A DNA stretch of 64,000 nt. Origin: Straminergon stramineum. Taxonomy: Eukaryota > Streptophyta > Bryopsida > Hypnales > Calliergonaceae. The position numbers and the translations under genes are program-made. The stretch is taken from positions 26,454,906 through 26,518,905 of the forward strand of contig OY987264.1 of the NCBI GenBank assembly GCA_963920665.1, read 5' to 3'. Every line of letters begins with the position of its first letter. The first letter of the stretch is position 1. This document shows positions 12,241-24,753 of this stretch, one piece after another. The notes under the pieces were generated by a model. It had not been told where the DNA came from and ran no database searches. It was given only the letters and a program-made list of their open reading frames with translations.

Positions 12241-14474
12241 AGAGCGGACGTGGCACTCATTCTTCTATCAGACACTTCTCCAAGGGGAGTTTATGGAGGA
12301 TATGACTTTTTTTCTACTATTTTTTATCACATATGATGTATATTGAGATTCCATGACATCTTTTGAGGGGTATATGAAGATGTGATAGTATTTTGGTTTA
12401 TATGGCATCATCCGGGAGTTTATTCTTATGTTTGTGATTTTATATGACCACGAGATCTTCCATTATTTGGACTACATTTAGTTGTAGCTAGAAACCTTGC
12501 GTTTTTCCAAGGCAAGACCTCTTCTACTCGACAACATAAAATATGGGATTCCAAATAAGGCTTATGTGTCAAAAAATCTCCATTTACAACTTTGAATAAA
12601 AGTAGAATCTTCTTGGTTTAACAAAAAAATGCAGTTTTTACTATAAACAATTTTAATATTGCAAAACCCTACTCTATCCATGTATGTTGCCAATTTTGGT
12701 GCGTCTCTTCTTCTTGTGAACCTAGTTGACTTCTAAATGTAGGACTTCAAAATGAAGTAAATCCAAAATCCAAAATCATTTGATTAAGTGTAGATTAATG
12801 TAAGAGGAGAGGAAAAATTCTTAAGAGAATGTGAAGGGGTGTTTTAAATTGTTCTAAAGGCAGAGTTACACCACTTGTGATGCATGTTTCATATGTATGC
12901 ACTACAAACTTATAAGTGGACGTCTATTTGGAGTGCCTTATGTTGAGGTTGTTTGTAATGGACATTTGTATGCCCGTACCATTAGAATGGTTGTCTATAG
13001 GAAAGTTAATAGTCTCTATTTATTATTGAAAGTATTCAACAATGTACATTGAAAAGTAGTTGAGTTGTATCAAGGTATGCTCTATAAGCTTTTCTGAAAT
13101 CTTTGGTTGTTGTACTCAACATTGTAATACTCTAATTCTCAACGCAATATATTGTAGAACAAATGCTTACTCATTGAAGTAGAAGTGGACTCTTTTGCAT
13201 AGGCACTCAATATAGCATTTTTTCAATGTATCCTCTAGGTTGGATGAAACAATGATTTTGTATAGAGATTGTATGTAGAGTTTTTAGTTTTTTTTTACAC
13301 GTTGTGTCTGTGGGACAAGCTAGGTAATGGTTGTATTATACTGGTACTCTCCAAATATAGGAGTACATTTATTTTTGCCATAAATCGATAAGTACAAAAC
13401 TATATTTGGTATTCCAAAGTGAAAATGTGCTAGGATGTTTTTGCTTGACCTTTGTAAAGATTTGGGCTTATTTTATTTTCATTTTTTCCACTATATTGGT
13501 GTTGTGTTGCAAATGAATGAAATCCTTATAATATTCAAGATTCCATATTTAGCAATACACAATGCTTTTACTAAATCCTAAATCCTAAATCCTAAATCCA
13601 TACTTCCATGTTTCCAAAGGGTCTATCATAACTTTGTGCTCAAGGAACTAGGGTTTACACCACTATAAGTTTGCAATATTGTTGTATTCATTTGCTAGAA
13701 GTATGTTCCCATATTTAAAATCCTTGCGACTATTAGAATAGCAAAGCTTATCTATACTTGTCCGTAGATGTGCTTGTTGTTGCCTAAGTATTTTTTTGTT
13801 GATTTGCTATTAAATTCAAATATCCAACAACTATGAAGAAAAAACTACAACTTTTAAACTGACAAGCTACATGAAAAAACAATGCAATTTTTAAAAATAA
13901 ACAATAAGCCCTTCTAAAAATCTCATCTTTGAAAAGTATGTAACTATAGGGTGCCATAAATTTGGAAAAAATAATGTAATACCACCCATAAAATATCTTT
14001 CGGATGCATATATATGGAAAATATAACATGCAGTGATCTGCCAAGAAATTAGCAGTGATAAAAAATTTCTATAGGCATGATAAAATTGTTGTGTTTAAAG
14101 TGCATGGTGAAAAACTTTGAGAAAAAGTTACAGAAGCATCTACCTAGCTTCAAGCCAATTATCAAAACTTTGATTTCCAACGACTATTTGGTGCCTTGAG
14201 TCAAGAGCTAGTGAAACTACATAGTGATAAAGTTGATGGCAAAAAATTATGATTATGAATGAGATGGAAGCACAAGGGTGACATGGTCTCCAAAGAATTA
14301 TTCTTTGTGAAACAAGAACGAACAATGTCAACGCACATTTTGACACTCAAGGCTAATGTAAGGATTGAAATTTCTATAGTGTCTCTATACTAAATACTAC
14401 TTGTGTGTCTACACCAAATAACTAGATAGTCAAAAAGTCAGGTAGGCGAAGACACAGATACTCTCCCATCTAAA
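12241..14474. other. Intergenic DNA, no gene recognised
   Basis: Contains only the telomere-like array at 13571 and a weak inverted pair around ACTCTCCAAATATAG near 13345 and 13400. Open frames near 13784 and 14140 on the minus strand look random. Confidence 0.5.
13571..13598 (+). repeat. Four copies of CTAAATC, a telomere-like heptamer
   Basis: The array is one substitution per unit away from the plant telomere repeat CCCTAAA (that is, TTTAGGA in place of TTTAGGG). Only 28 bp long. Confidence 0.9.
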
Positions 14475-15926
14475 CACTATAAGAAACCCACATTTTTAAT
14501 GACGTTTTACCAAAAATGTGGCATGTTTTTTCTAACATAAGGATGTTTGAGATTTCAAGGCAGTGGGTGGAAGAATTATAGTAGACGTCCCAGACAACAT
14601 ATGGTGTTACTACGAAAACAACATGATACTACAGAAAAGGCATATGTTTTGTGAGACATCAAATAAAATGTAAGCATGTTTTTTGCGATGTCTCCAAAAA
14701 TGTGTTAGTGCCATGTCAGCAAGGATTCAAATTTTGACTTTGGGTAAATATGTAGAAGTTACTTGGGGCTAAGGTAAAAGGTTGACCAAATGTGAAAAAA
14801 ATAGGGGAAGGGCAACCTTATAGTATGTTTTTGTACAAAAAAATGTTGCAAGTTGAGGTGGCAATTAAGTGATGTGGCATGCAATGTAGATGATTTGGCA
14901 TGCCATGTCATCACATTTAAACACCATCTAAAAATTGTAATACTGGTTTTTTATGTCATTTGTGATATCAACTAAGATGTCAATAGAAATGTCTAGATGT
15001 TTTTTGTGACAACAATTAGGATGTCAACAGAAACATCTAGATGTTTTTTGTGACATTAACTAGGACGTTAATAGAAATGTCCGGATGTTTTTTGCAACAT
15101 CAACTTAGACATCCAGATGTTTCTAATATGTGAGTTGAGACAACACAATGTTTATTAGAATGCTTATGTATGAAATTCAACTTTTAATAAAATTTCTATG
15201 TTTACATATCCCATAAGGTTTGTCTTCCTCCTACCACCCCACTTGTATATATACCTTATCTTCTCATATATAAGTGTCACTTTTAGCCATGTGACATATT
15301 TGCCATATATGGTATATTATATATGATGTATGGTATATTGCAAATGGCCTATTCTATATTGTGTATGGCATACATTGAAGTGGATACCACAAAAAAATCT
15401 AAACGTCTCAATGGACATTTCAAAAATTGAGACATGCACATTAGACACATTCTTGAAGATGTCATCTGTGATGTTTTCATGTCTCTGTGGATGTGCCATA
15501 GTACATGATGGATGCTACATGATGTTTGAAAAAATTAACCTCATGTTGCTATTGACATTAGAAAAAACATGTGCACGTCAAAGCGGACATCCAAATTGAC
15601 ATGACCTAGGGCACAACACACCAATGACGTCAATAAGGGCCTAGATGAAAAAATTGATGACATGACGTTGTCCACTCAATCAATGCTGATATGGAGGCAA
15701 GGTGGTAGCTGCGTGGCAACCTCTCATGACCTTTTCAAACCATTTTTTTGTGACATCCTCAAAAATTTGCTTGAAATCAGACCATGTTTTTTGTGATTTT
15801 CTATATTTTTTAGCTTGTCCATTATAACGCATTTTTTTGGACATCCATGTTGACATGGCTAATGTCCAAAAAAATGTACCTACCACATTATGAGCTTGTC
15901 ACAAAAAACATGGGTTTCTTATAGTG
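14475..15926. mobile_element. Non-autonomous CACTA (En/Spm-type) element, 1452 bp
   Basis: The ends are CACTATAAGAAACCCA at 14475 and its inverted form at 15926, extending into a partly matched ATGTTTTTTGTGAC subterminal motif. Flanking triplets are AAA and AAG, close to the 3-bp duplication typical of CACTA. Many subterminal copies of GATGTTTTTTGTGACA and related words lie inside, as is usual for this superfamily. No transposase coding is visible, so it would depend on an autonomous partner. Confidence 0.85.
14950..15122 (+). repeat. 44-bp tandem subterminal repeat in the CACTA element
   Basis: About four imperfect 44-bp units of the form TTTTTTGTGACA...AGGATGTCAA.AGAAA..TCTAGATG. Such arrays near CACTA ends are known binding sites for the element's transposase; here the function is inferred from the family. 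Confidence 0.75.
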
Positions 15927-16913
15927 AAGGGAATGTACAAGTGAATATCAATGCCAAATTATTGAAACTTCTAAACATAGAGTTTTTGCCATTCAATCAA
16001 TTTTTGTATGGCAAAATAGAAGAGTCCGAGCCTTGATGGGATAACAATTAATTTTTTATTGTCTACTTGGTAACTCATTAGACTTGAGTTCACTATCATG
16101 GTGCAAAATTCAATGTAACAAGGCAAATTTTCCACATGTTCAAAGAGCACGTCAGGATTAGTGGACACAAAAATCACTCTCAGTTCTTCCTTAGAATTAG
16201 GAGACATAGTAATGTTGAGTGCAAAGTTGCTGCTCATTACAATTTTGGAGGATTCCACCAAGTTCAATAATGCGAACTTAGTAGAAATCTCAAATAATTT
16301 TGAGGGGTCCAATGACAATTTTGATTTCCAATCTTTATTGTAGAAGAGGGGGTTCAATGTGTGGAGCAAAGCTCATAGTCAACAATCTAGTGAATCCAAG
16401 ACTTAGAAGCATTACTATTGCCACCAAAAATTTCAGATGCTATGGACAACAAAGCTATTGTGGGTAGAGGAGATCATAGTAAGTGATGGCCTTTTGCATA
16501 TGGTAAAGTGAAAAGTATACTCAACTTTTGATCAAAAGTCATGTATTATGACTCTCAAGTCTAACACACTCTTCAAGCATGATGGAAAGTGAATTGTTGA
16601 GAAGAACATGTTGCAATTCAAAGTGAAGGTTTAAGAGTAGTATGTTGCCACAAATTGTGGATACTGTAAAAACTTGTGACTTTCTGCAGTCAAGCCTATT
16701 GCAACTCTTGGAATAGATGAATCATTGTACTACCGTAGAAGCAAGAAAGAATAGGATTCAATTTGCAACTCTCTTCCAATTCTTGTCTAATAGTTGTCCC
16801 ATGGTAAAATTTGAGTCCTATACAACTTTGTATAAATTGTTGAATGTGCTTGATATGCCATCTACACATTAGTTCGAATGAATAATGGTAGTATATATGT
16901 ACAAGCAAATTGT
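15927..16913. other. Intergenic DNA with an unbroken minus-strand frame
   Basis: A frame of about 130 codons on the minus strand (16366-15971) contains ENLPCYIEFC and SRLGLFYFAIQKLIEWQKLYV. It has no early ATG and I recognise no family. It may be a remnant of a transposon or gene fragment carried here. Confidence 0.3.
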
Positions 16914-17042
16914 CACTACAAGAAAACAATGTCCAAATTGACAGAAAAATGTCCGAAATGACAAAGAATTGGCAGAAACTGTCTAAATCAACCCCTCCGA
17001 ATGGACTTGAAATGTCCGAATTGACATTGCTCCCTTGTAGTG
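16914..17042. mobile_element. Short CACTA-derived element (129 bp)
   Basis: Starts CACTACAAGAAAACAATGTC and ends in the inverted form of CACTACAAGGGAGCAATGTC. Flanked by TGT on both sides, the 3-bp duplication expected for CACTA. The interior repeats AATGTCCGAA-type words. A second small pair of CACTACAAT ends lies at 17110 and 17203 but lacks a matching target duplication. Confidence 0.75.
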
Positions 17043-17342
17043 TGTAGAAGAGACACATGTGTAGGCTGATAGGGGGTACTCAATATGTAGTTGTGATTGT
17101 CAATGGGGTCACTACAATAGACAATAACAATTTTCTTTCCGCGAATATATGCTTCTATTGTGCAAGATTGGGACCAAATTCCATTGCTAGTGTCATTGTA
17201 GTGAGCAGAATACAACCTGATTCCAAAGAACTTGACCGAGTTTATCATGGAGGCAATGAGTAACATGGGTGGATTAGATTCAGAGTCAACAACAAAGAAA
17301 CTCTTAATCGAGCTTTAGTGCTTTGTTGCTTCTACATTGTAA

Positions 17343-17680
17343 AGGACAAAATTAAATGTGATGCAACAAATTAAGGGAAAACATGTCATGTTTGTCATTG
17401 GGGTGTACTATATGGCACATCGTTGCAATCTGACATTCGAATCCTTATCAAGTATTCACATTTTTGGAGAAATTGAGGAACTACTTTTAGTTACCTGTGC
17501 TCACTTTTGCAAGAGTTTGAAAAGGTACTCCAAATTTAAGCAATTAGTGGAATTGACCGAGATGAAGGGCTTAAAATATTGCATAACTAGTGGAATTGAC
17601 CAACACTGATCAAGGGTTCTAAAAATGTTGTGTAATATTTTGACCCGTTGAGTTGGTATAATTAAGCCATTCTAGTGACT
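17343..17680 (+). pseudogene. hAT-type transposase fragment
   Basis: The frame 17358-17609 encodes YYMAHRCNLTFESLSSIH, then a stretch with IEELL, KSLKRYSKFKQLVELTEMKG and LKYCITSGIDQH. This has the spacing of the block found in plant hAT-like transposases related to the zinc-finger (TTF-type) and dimerisation-domain proteins: H-C-M-A-H-R-T-N-L, then IE-LL, then SPKR..EF..LAE..ETKG. The frame stops soon after. Only this internal block is visible, with no zinc finger or dimerisation domain, so it is a decayed scrap. Confidence 0.6.
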
Positions 17681-18398
17681 CTTGAACATGTCCATTATTC
17701 GGACATATTTGAGTACTAGACACTCATTTATAAAATAACAACAGATCTCCATGAGAATGTAAAAATTTAGGTAAGATTCTTTCAATTCCTTTGTTTTCTT
17801 GTAGGTTACAATGTTGTAGGTGAGCCGAATTACCTAAGGTACAATTGTCAATTATGTCGTGTGATTTTGCAAAGAATGGTATAGGAGATCATTTAATGCA
17901 CTTCTTAAAAAATCTTATAAAAATAGGCAAGTCCATAGAGACTGGTTAGTATTTTGACGAAACGATCAAGACTGATATAGATACATGACTCAAACTCAAC
18001 TCATACAAAACATACTTACTCATCTGAATCAAAGATGTATTACCAATGAACTATCATGTACATATATACAAAGGATCTAAGTACATCTAGATGAAGAAAC
18101 AAGGTGGATGAATGAACATCCGTTAACACCACCCCACACCGAGATACTCATATACTGAAATAATCGAGTAATATACAAGTTCCAAAATAGAACTAATAGA
18201 TTGTAAAGAGTTGATGTAGTATTGTTCTTCATTGATGACTATGGTGAGGGAACTCTCTATCTTCTAGTATGATTTTGTTGAGAGATTTAGTAGAGCATTG
18301 TTTTGCCAATCATGTACAATTGGTGTCCCAGAGCTTGAAATAATTTGGCTGGCCTTTGTCCAGTACTACTTCAATGCTTGTTGGGTCAATGCATTTAT

Positions 18399-18420
18399 GG
18401 GTTGTTGTTGTTGTTGTTGA
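18399..18420 (+). repeat. (GTT) microsatellite
   Basis: About six uninterrupted GTT units, in the stretch beyond the C-terminal end of the minus-strand Copia relic. Confidence 0.9.
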
Positions 18421-18649
18421 TCTTTAGATGACAAGTTCCAATTTAGCAAATACAAATTGTTTCAATGATACGACTTGATGCGTATGAGAGAATAGGGAAG
18501 TATTATATAGTGAGACAAGGATTCAGGCCAGGGTTGTACTATACCTGAGAGGATTGTGAAAAAGAAGTCCAAGGTTTTAGTAACTCAAAGTTCAAGAGCG
18601 TTCAATCTCAAGATGATGTAGAGGGATACCTATGAAGGATCTAGTTGTC

Positions 18650-20060
18650 ACTTAGGGAACTGGTATTTCCTATGCCCATTTCATCCCTAAGTTTTGTAAA
18701 TCTTTGTTTACTTAGAGGCTTCATAAGAATATCTACTAATTGATCTAGGGTTTGTATGTAGAGGGTTTTGACTATTCATGCGGTAACATTTCCCTAATAA
18801 AGTGCAACAAAAGTTCTACATGCTTCAATTGTTCATGATGCACCGGATTTCAAGTTGCTTTTAATGTACTTTGGTTGTCACAAAATAGGATGATAGGATT
18901 TGGTATAACTCTATGTATTTTAAAAAATAGGGTTCTTAACCACAAGGCCTCTTTTATTCCCTCTGTGAGTGCCTTTCCTTCTCCATCAATTGAAGAGATG
19001 GCAATAGTGGGTTTTTTTTAGAGCTATGAGATAGGGCCTCCAACCAATTTAAAAACCAATCTAGTGATTGATTTTCTATCTACTTTGCATTTTCCCAAGT
19101 CTGCATCCATGTATCCTATCATAGATGTAGTATGATCTTTTTTTTATATACTATACTAAAATCCAACGAACCTCAAATGTATTGAAGAATTTGATTAGCT
19201 ACTTCCATATGTGGTATATGTGGATCATGCATGAAGCCACTTAACACTCATGTAGCATTAAGGATCTCAGTCTTTGTATTAACAAGGTAGATTAGCATAC
19301 CCACTAGCCTTTGAAATCTTCGTGTATCGACTTGCAGAGAATCATCTTCAGTATCGTGGTTCAAACCTTCAGTCATTGGGACTGACACTGGTGTGCAATA
19401 TAACATGTCAAACTCCTTGAGAATTTGTGTTGCGTACAATTTTTGAGACAAGAAGATTCCAAAACTTGAACGAATAAATTCCACTTTGAAATAATAGTGA
19501 ACACATCCTAAATCTATCATCTCAAAATGACCGATAAGTTTTTTCTTCAAGTTGTAAATGTTGTTTGTATCAGATCTAGTTATTAATAAATCATCTACAC
19601 AAAATATAAGTATCATAATTCTATTGGAGCTTGTGATGTAGAAGAGACTATACTAGGCAACTTTAGTGTGGCCATGTGGGCTAGTCCTTGTTCGGTTGAA
19701 AAATTATTAATCTTGTCAAACCATATACATGGTGATTATCGCAATCCATAGAGAGATTTTATGATTTTACATATCTTGTTTGTTGTTGAAGAATTATGAA
19801 ATCCCTCAATTACTTCCATATACACAACTTCTTTGAGATCTCCATTAAAAAATGCCGTAATAATATCAAGATGAATAAGTACCTAATCGTTATTGGCTGC
19901 CAAAGAAATGTTGCACTAACTAAGGTGAACCAACTCATTACCACCACCTTCTCAATTCTACCCTTATGTACTTCTAATAAACATTTATCCTTTAAAATGT
20001 AACCTATAGATACATGAGGGTGGAATTGACCAAGTGGCAGTAATTATTGGTTCACCTTAT
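18650..20060 (-). pseudogene. Copia reverse transcriptase/RNase H relic
   Basis: Read on the minus strand from about 20060 down. TAFFNGDLKEVVYME and IKSLYGLR mark the RT palm near 19880-19745. The active site appears as CVDDLLIT in the longest open stretch (19616-19248), which continues with FEMIDLG, GIFLSQKLYATQILKEF, and VGMLIYLVNT. RNase H traces follow: YMDADLGKCK near 19110, CDNQSTLKA near 18870, KHVELLLHFIRE near 18810. Stops and frameshifts are frequent. No LTRs were found, so this is a truncated copy. It is more diverged from, and in the opposite direction to, the element at 34560. Confidence 0.85.
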
Positions 20061-21391
20061 CTAGTAAAGGTCCGTGCATCCCCAAAATGGATGTGCCTTA
20101 GACAACCCTAATTGTCAACCTTGATCAAAATATCCATTATTGGTATGTGTTTTAAACTAAGGAAATAAAACTTGACAACGTTTAGTTCTATTTCATTTTA
20201 GAATTTTGGAAAAATTGAAAAATTGAAAGAATTATTGCAATTGCAAGCTCCAAGTATCAAAATCTACATTACACCATATTGTGTGTTTTTTAGTCCAATT
20301 TTGTTCTCTTGAAATTATTTTTTGAATTCCAATTAAAAAATCATAATTTTCATTCTAACTTTCATTTATGGTAAAGTCCTAGATTATTCTAATATATTAT
20401 AATTGACATAATTTTATTTCCACCTTTACTTCAAAAATTACCATTATTAGATTTTTTGGATTAGGATTTAGGATTAAAAAATCAGTGCCATTAGAAAATA
20501 TGCCTTTTCACACATCAAAAATTGGAAATAGAAAGATTTTGTATATCATTTTTATATTTTATATTTTGTAAATCAATTATATAATAGGATAAATTTATCT
20601 TTGATAGTGAGATTTGACTTGAAGGTCATTGTAAAGGGTGTTCTGGGTGTAAAAAGTGAAACAAATAATTGAGAAATTTTCATACTAATCTCCATTTCTA
20701 CTTGTACCTTTTGAAATAATTTCAAATTAATTGGATTCTTATTGCTATATTTCCAAATTTATTACAAATCTATAAATTTTTAGTTTTAGTCACAAAAATT
20801 ATTACTATGACACTTTTTCATGAAACAAAGTGAAAATTTTCATGAGGATTGACAATTCATAGGGTTGTGTAATAAAAATAGAAGATTGATATTTGAACAC
20901 AATTTACAAGAGAAAATTTAGCTCATACATGATGTTTGACTATTTCATAATGGATCTAGTCCTTTAGGGGGTAAAAGGCATTCACATGCAATGTTGCACT
21001 AAGTCACACATACAATACAAGATTTCACTTAGTTTGTTGACCATCAAAAACTAATATCCTTCCATGTATTTATTCCTATAGTCAAGCAAATATAAGGTGG
21101 GTACCCCCCAAACCACTCCTTTTTGCAACTTCAGCTAGTTTACCTATTATTAAAATAGTCATATTTTCATTGATTTTCTTGTTGGCAAGTGAAAGGAAAT
21201 TCCAATGCACCTCAGAATGTAGCTAATTTGGATATTGTATGCAAAAGTTATAGAGGGTCAAATTTTATTTATTGGTAGAGTTTCTGAAACCATTCCTTCT
21301 AGATATGTACACATTGATTTTGGAGATATACCTAGAGTGATGATGGTGGAGTTTTAGGTAGGGTGTGATTTCAAGTGTATCCACCTTAGCT
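20061..21391. other. Intergenic DNA, one lone element end
   Basis: A terminus like those of the TTAA group, TCTAGTCCTTTAGGGGG before GTAA, is at 20955-20975 with no assigned partner. Otherwise AT-rich and featureless to me. Confidence 0.45.
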
Positions 21392-21596
21392 CACTAGTAG
21401 AAAACAACATTTCCTTCAACAAAATACAGGTGATGTGTTTCTGTGTTTTTTGCCAAAAAACAAAAAATTTGTACTGGCTGCTATACAATTTTTTGAAGAC
21501 TGCATTACAATCAACACAAATTTTGTGCTCTTTGGCAAAAAACACAAAAACGCGTCACTAGAATTTTGTTGAGGGAAATGTTGTTTTCTACTAGTG
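21392..21596. mobile_element. CACTA-derived foldback element (205 bp)
   Basis: Both ends read CACTAGTAGAAAACAACATT inward and the match continues for about 80 bases on each side, so nearly the whole element can fold into one hairpin. CACTAGTAGAAAA is a common plant CACTA terminus. Flanking triplets are GCT and GTT. The open frames reported across it are products of the inverted repeat and not genes. Confidence 0.85.
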
Positions 21597-22098
21597 GTTG
21601 CACTAGCATCAACTACCATCAAATTGTGTAATAATTTGCAATATGTAGTTATAAATTAAAGGATAAATTGCTATTTATGAGCAACCATGAAAGCATTCCA
21701 ATTCAACAAACTTCTCTTATGACACTTCCTTGAGGGGGATGTACAAAATGTGGCATGTTGTTAGAATATACAAGAAAAAAATGTGCAATTATAGAGTGTT
21801 CATTAGAGAGCTTCCATATAGTAGTTTTCTCTATAAGGACATTCAAGGCCCAAAAGTTAGTTGGATGCATCACCTCAAGGATTTTGTAAGGAATGATGGA
21901 TGGAAGAATGTATTTATTTCATCCATCCATAGATAGTTTGATGATACGGAATGACAAGGTTGCAAAGTTTTTTTCTTTGCTTCCCCAAAGTAGGTAAATT
22001 TGGCTTTGGTAACCACATGAAGAAACATTGTAGGGGGATTTAGAATTAGAAGGACAAAACTCCACCCAATTGATGGTTAGCGTGAATTAGTACTCTAA

Positions 22099-22315
22099 CC
22101 TTGGAAGAATGAGCTATTCACCGTGGAAATCATCTTTTTTCGATACTATGTGAATCATTTGCATAAAAAATATCCAAGAGTACTCATTGGAGGTCAAAAC
22201 ACTCTACAAGACCTCTTTTTCACACAAAATTCCAAGGATGAATACATGCACTTTTTCTATAGAGAGATACTTTGTCATACATTGAATACTTTGTGCCCGC
22301 AACTATGTTATAGGG
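22099..22315. mobile_element. YTAA-flanked short element, family of 217-231 bp
   Basis: Flanked by CTAA on the left and TTAA on the right. Starts CCTTGGAAGAATGAGC and ends TTATAGGG. Shares with the copies at 23214, 52463 and 61254 the ordered words TGGAAATCATC, GAGGTCA, GACCTC, AAAATTCCAAGGATGAA and TCAT..ATTG. Confidence 0.75.
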
Positions 22316-22654
22316 TTAAAGACGAAGATGCTAAAAAGTGCTTGTAGTGGAATTAATTTTTTGGATTTAGCAATGAAGTTGTGTAGAATTTGCTTTTACT
22401 ATTGTTACATTGGAAATACCACTTTTCTACTTGGTTCCAATGTGTACTTGCATAGCTAAAATAAGGTGGTATTATGTTTAGGTGGGTGATGAATAAGGTT
22501 GCTACTATGACATATGACCATACAAATGTATAAAAGAAGAACCAACATACAAATTACTATGACCATGTGACACATGGTTTGCACTTCTTGTCATGGTCAC
22601 CATGTTTAGTTGTTCTTTGTAGTCATGGAACTCTCAAACACAAATGCTAGTTGA

Positions 22655-22818
22655 TAAGGTAAGCTACTCTATTCCAAACCAAATGGGAGAAAGCACACCA
22701 ATAGGCCAAATTATATTAGTGGTGTACATTTCAAAACTTGAATGTATACCACTATCAATGTAATTTTGTCCACATTGCCTTTGCTCCCATTTGGTTCGGA
22801 ATGGGGTAGTTTACCTTA
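22655..22818. mobile_element. Foldback element with TAAGGTAA ends (164 bp)
   Basis: The left arm TAAGGTAAGCTACTCTATTC followed by CAAACCAAATGGGAG is matched in inverted order by the right arm (CTCCCATTTGGTTCGGAATG then GGGTAGTTTACCTTA). The inner part also pairs (GTGGTGTACATT against AATGTATACCAC), so nearly the whole element can fold into a hairpin. Confidence 0.85.
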
Positions 22819-23213
22819 AAGCCTTCGAAAAAATAGTGTTTGTGGCAAAAAGAGGATGAAAGAGACTTTTGCTTGAAAGAATGTATGCCATTTGTCTCAC
22901 AACCCATTCTCGCCTATATTTTGTTTCCTAGTGCATGCAATGCAAAGCAATAGTATACCAAACAAGAACACACCTTCTATTGTAATCCACTTGGTGACAA
23001 AATCAGTAGGGTATGTACATAGAACCATTTGCTCAATTTTTCATTCAATAGCTACAACACTTATGAAACTTGTGTTCTAAAGTGTAAGTGTAGGGCATTT
23101 GGTTTGTTTGTTGAATAGGTAGAGGGGAGTTAAGGTTGTCCTTAGCACTTTCACTATTAGAATTGTGTGGTATGAATTGAACATGGTATGAACAAACCAT
23201 TTGCATATTTTAA

Positions 23214-23434
23214 CCCTATAAGGACAAGCTAGTCACCGTAGAAATCTTCTTTTATGAAACAAAGTGAATCATCTACTTTAAAAAACCCAAAAGTAATACT
23301 TGGAGGTCATACTACTGAGCAAGACCTCCCCTTTTCGCACAAAATTTCAAGGATGAACAATGACACTTCTATCTCACATGCAAGAGTTCTCTGTCATCCA
23401 TCGGACCACTCTGGTCCACAACGTTCTTACTGGG
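23214..23434. mobile_element. TTAA-flanked short element (221 bp), same family
   Basis: Perfect TTAA on both sides (23210 and 23435). Starts CCCTATAAGGACAAGC and ends TTACTGGG. Same orientation as the copy at 22099 and with the same interior words (CACCGTAGAAATC, TTGGAGGTCA, AAATTTCAAGGATGAA). No protein of any length. Confidence 0.85.
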
Positions 23435-24420
23435 TTAAAGTGTAGGGTGCTTGGTTTGTGTGTTTGTTAGGTAGAGGGAGTCTTCAAACTTCAGTCTATA
23501 CCATGGCACGTTAAATTCAGATCATAAATCTCAAATATTAGGTGGCATAGAGCTTACAGTCTGCCCAGTCTTGGAGGATGACGCAAGCATCCAGTATTCA
23601 TGAAGTTGAATACGGACTGAAATCTCCACACTAAGCTTACCCTGTCATAAAATCATGAATTCAAAAGCTGTTTGACAGCATTACAAAAGATTTGTACTAT
23701 TTTAGGTAGGGCGGATAGTTACATCTTCAATCATTCTTCATGGTCACATATTAACAAAGTGGTCATGAATAGAAAAAAAGCTGTCTCTCTAACCCAGTTG
23801 TTTGTTAAATTGTTCTATGGAAATATGAGACTTGCTACATCAACAAAATAACCGGATTGACCAGATCCATGGTATACCCTCCAAATGGAACCACTAACAC
23901 TCGTAACCAGTTAACCAGGGTCCTCTAACCCGAGCTAGGACCGATGCTACAAAAAAGTAATGCCACCCACATGGACTCTACGAATCCAATGTACCGTCGC
24001 CCCATTGCGTCAACCCACTTCTTTGGATTCTGCTTGATCGACTTTATGCGGTAAAGGTATTTCTGCAATTGCGTCAATGTCAGCATTTGAAGGAAAATTT
24101 GCATTTTTCCGGAAGGCACCAACCAAATCTTTGATCCCCTTCTCACTTCGTACTTTCTGAAGTGAGTATTAGACCACCCTAGAAATCACTTGATGTCAAA
24201 TCTCTGAAGGAGATGGAATAACATCTGAACAGAAGAGATAGCTTTAAAATACACCAACAATTCTAATCACCCGTTCAACTACGAATCCCACTGGACAACA
24301 AATAACAAAGCATCATCGTTGCATTACACTCTTAGATAAAAAAATTCGAACTTCAGGTTCAATTCCTTGCCCGGGTATCCCCAAGCCCTAAATGACGATA
24401 CCTAGCACTCGAATAACTGA
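23435..24420. other. Intergenic DNA downstream of the SCAI homologue
   Basis: No gene or paired repeat recognised. Composition becomes more even toward 24.4 kb, where the 3' UTR of the minus-strand gene probably ends. Confidence 0.5.
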
Positions 24421-24753
24421 TTTATACAAACAAAATTTCGATTGCAGTTGCCTTTAAAATGCACATTCGGTGCATTCAAATTGAGTCATGCAATCACAGT
24501 TACTAATTCTTCTGTTCAACCTCGAAAGGAAGCAGAAAGGCAGCGATCAACAACGTTCTTCGCCCGACAGAAACGAAAGAGCCTACATATAGAGTATAAG
24601 GTACATGCAGATTCATCTCATCGTTACAACCACACGAGCTAAGTTGGAGGACAAAGAGTGCAGTCAGCTGCCAGATACTTATGGCGGCAAAAGAGTGTTC
24701 ATGGAGTAAGAATGTATAAGCAAGGACACAGGGAGGAGGTTCTAATCAAGAAA

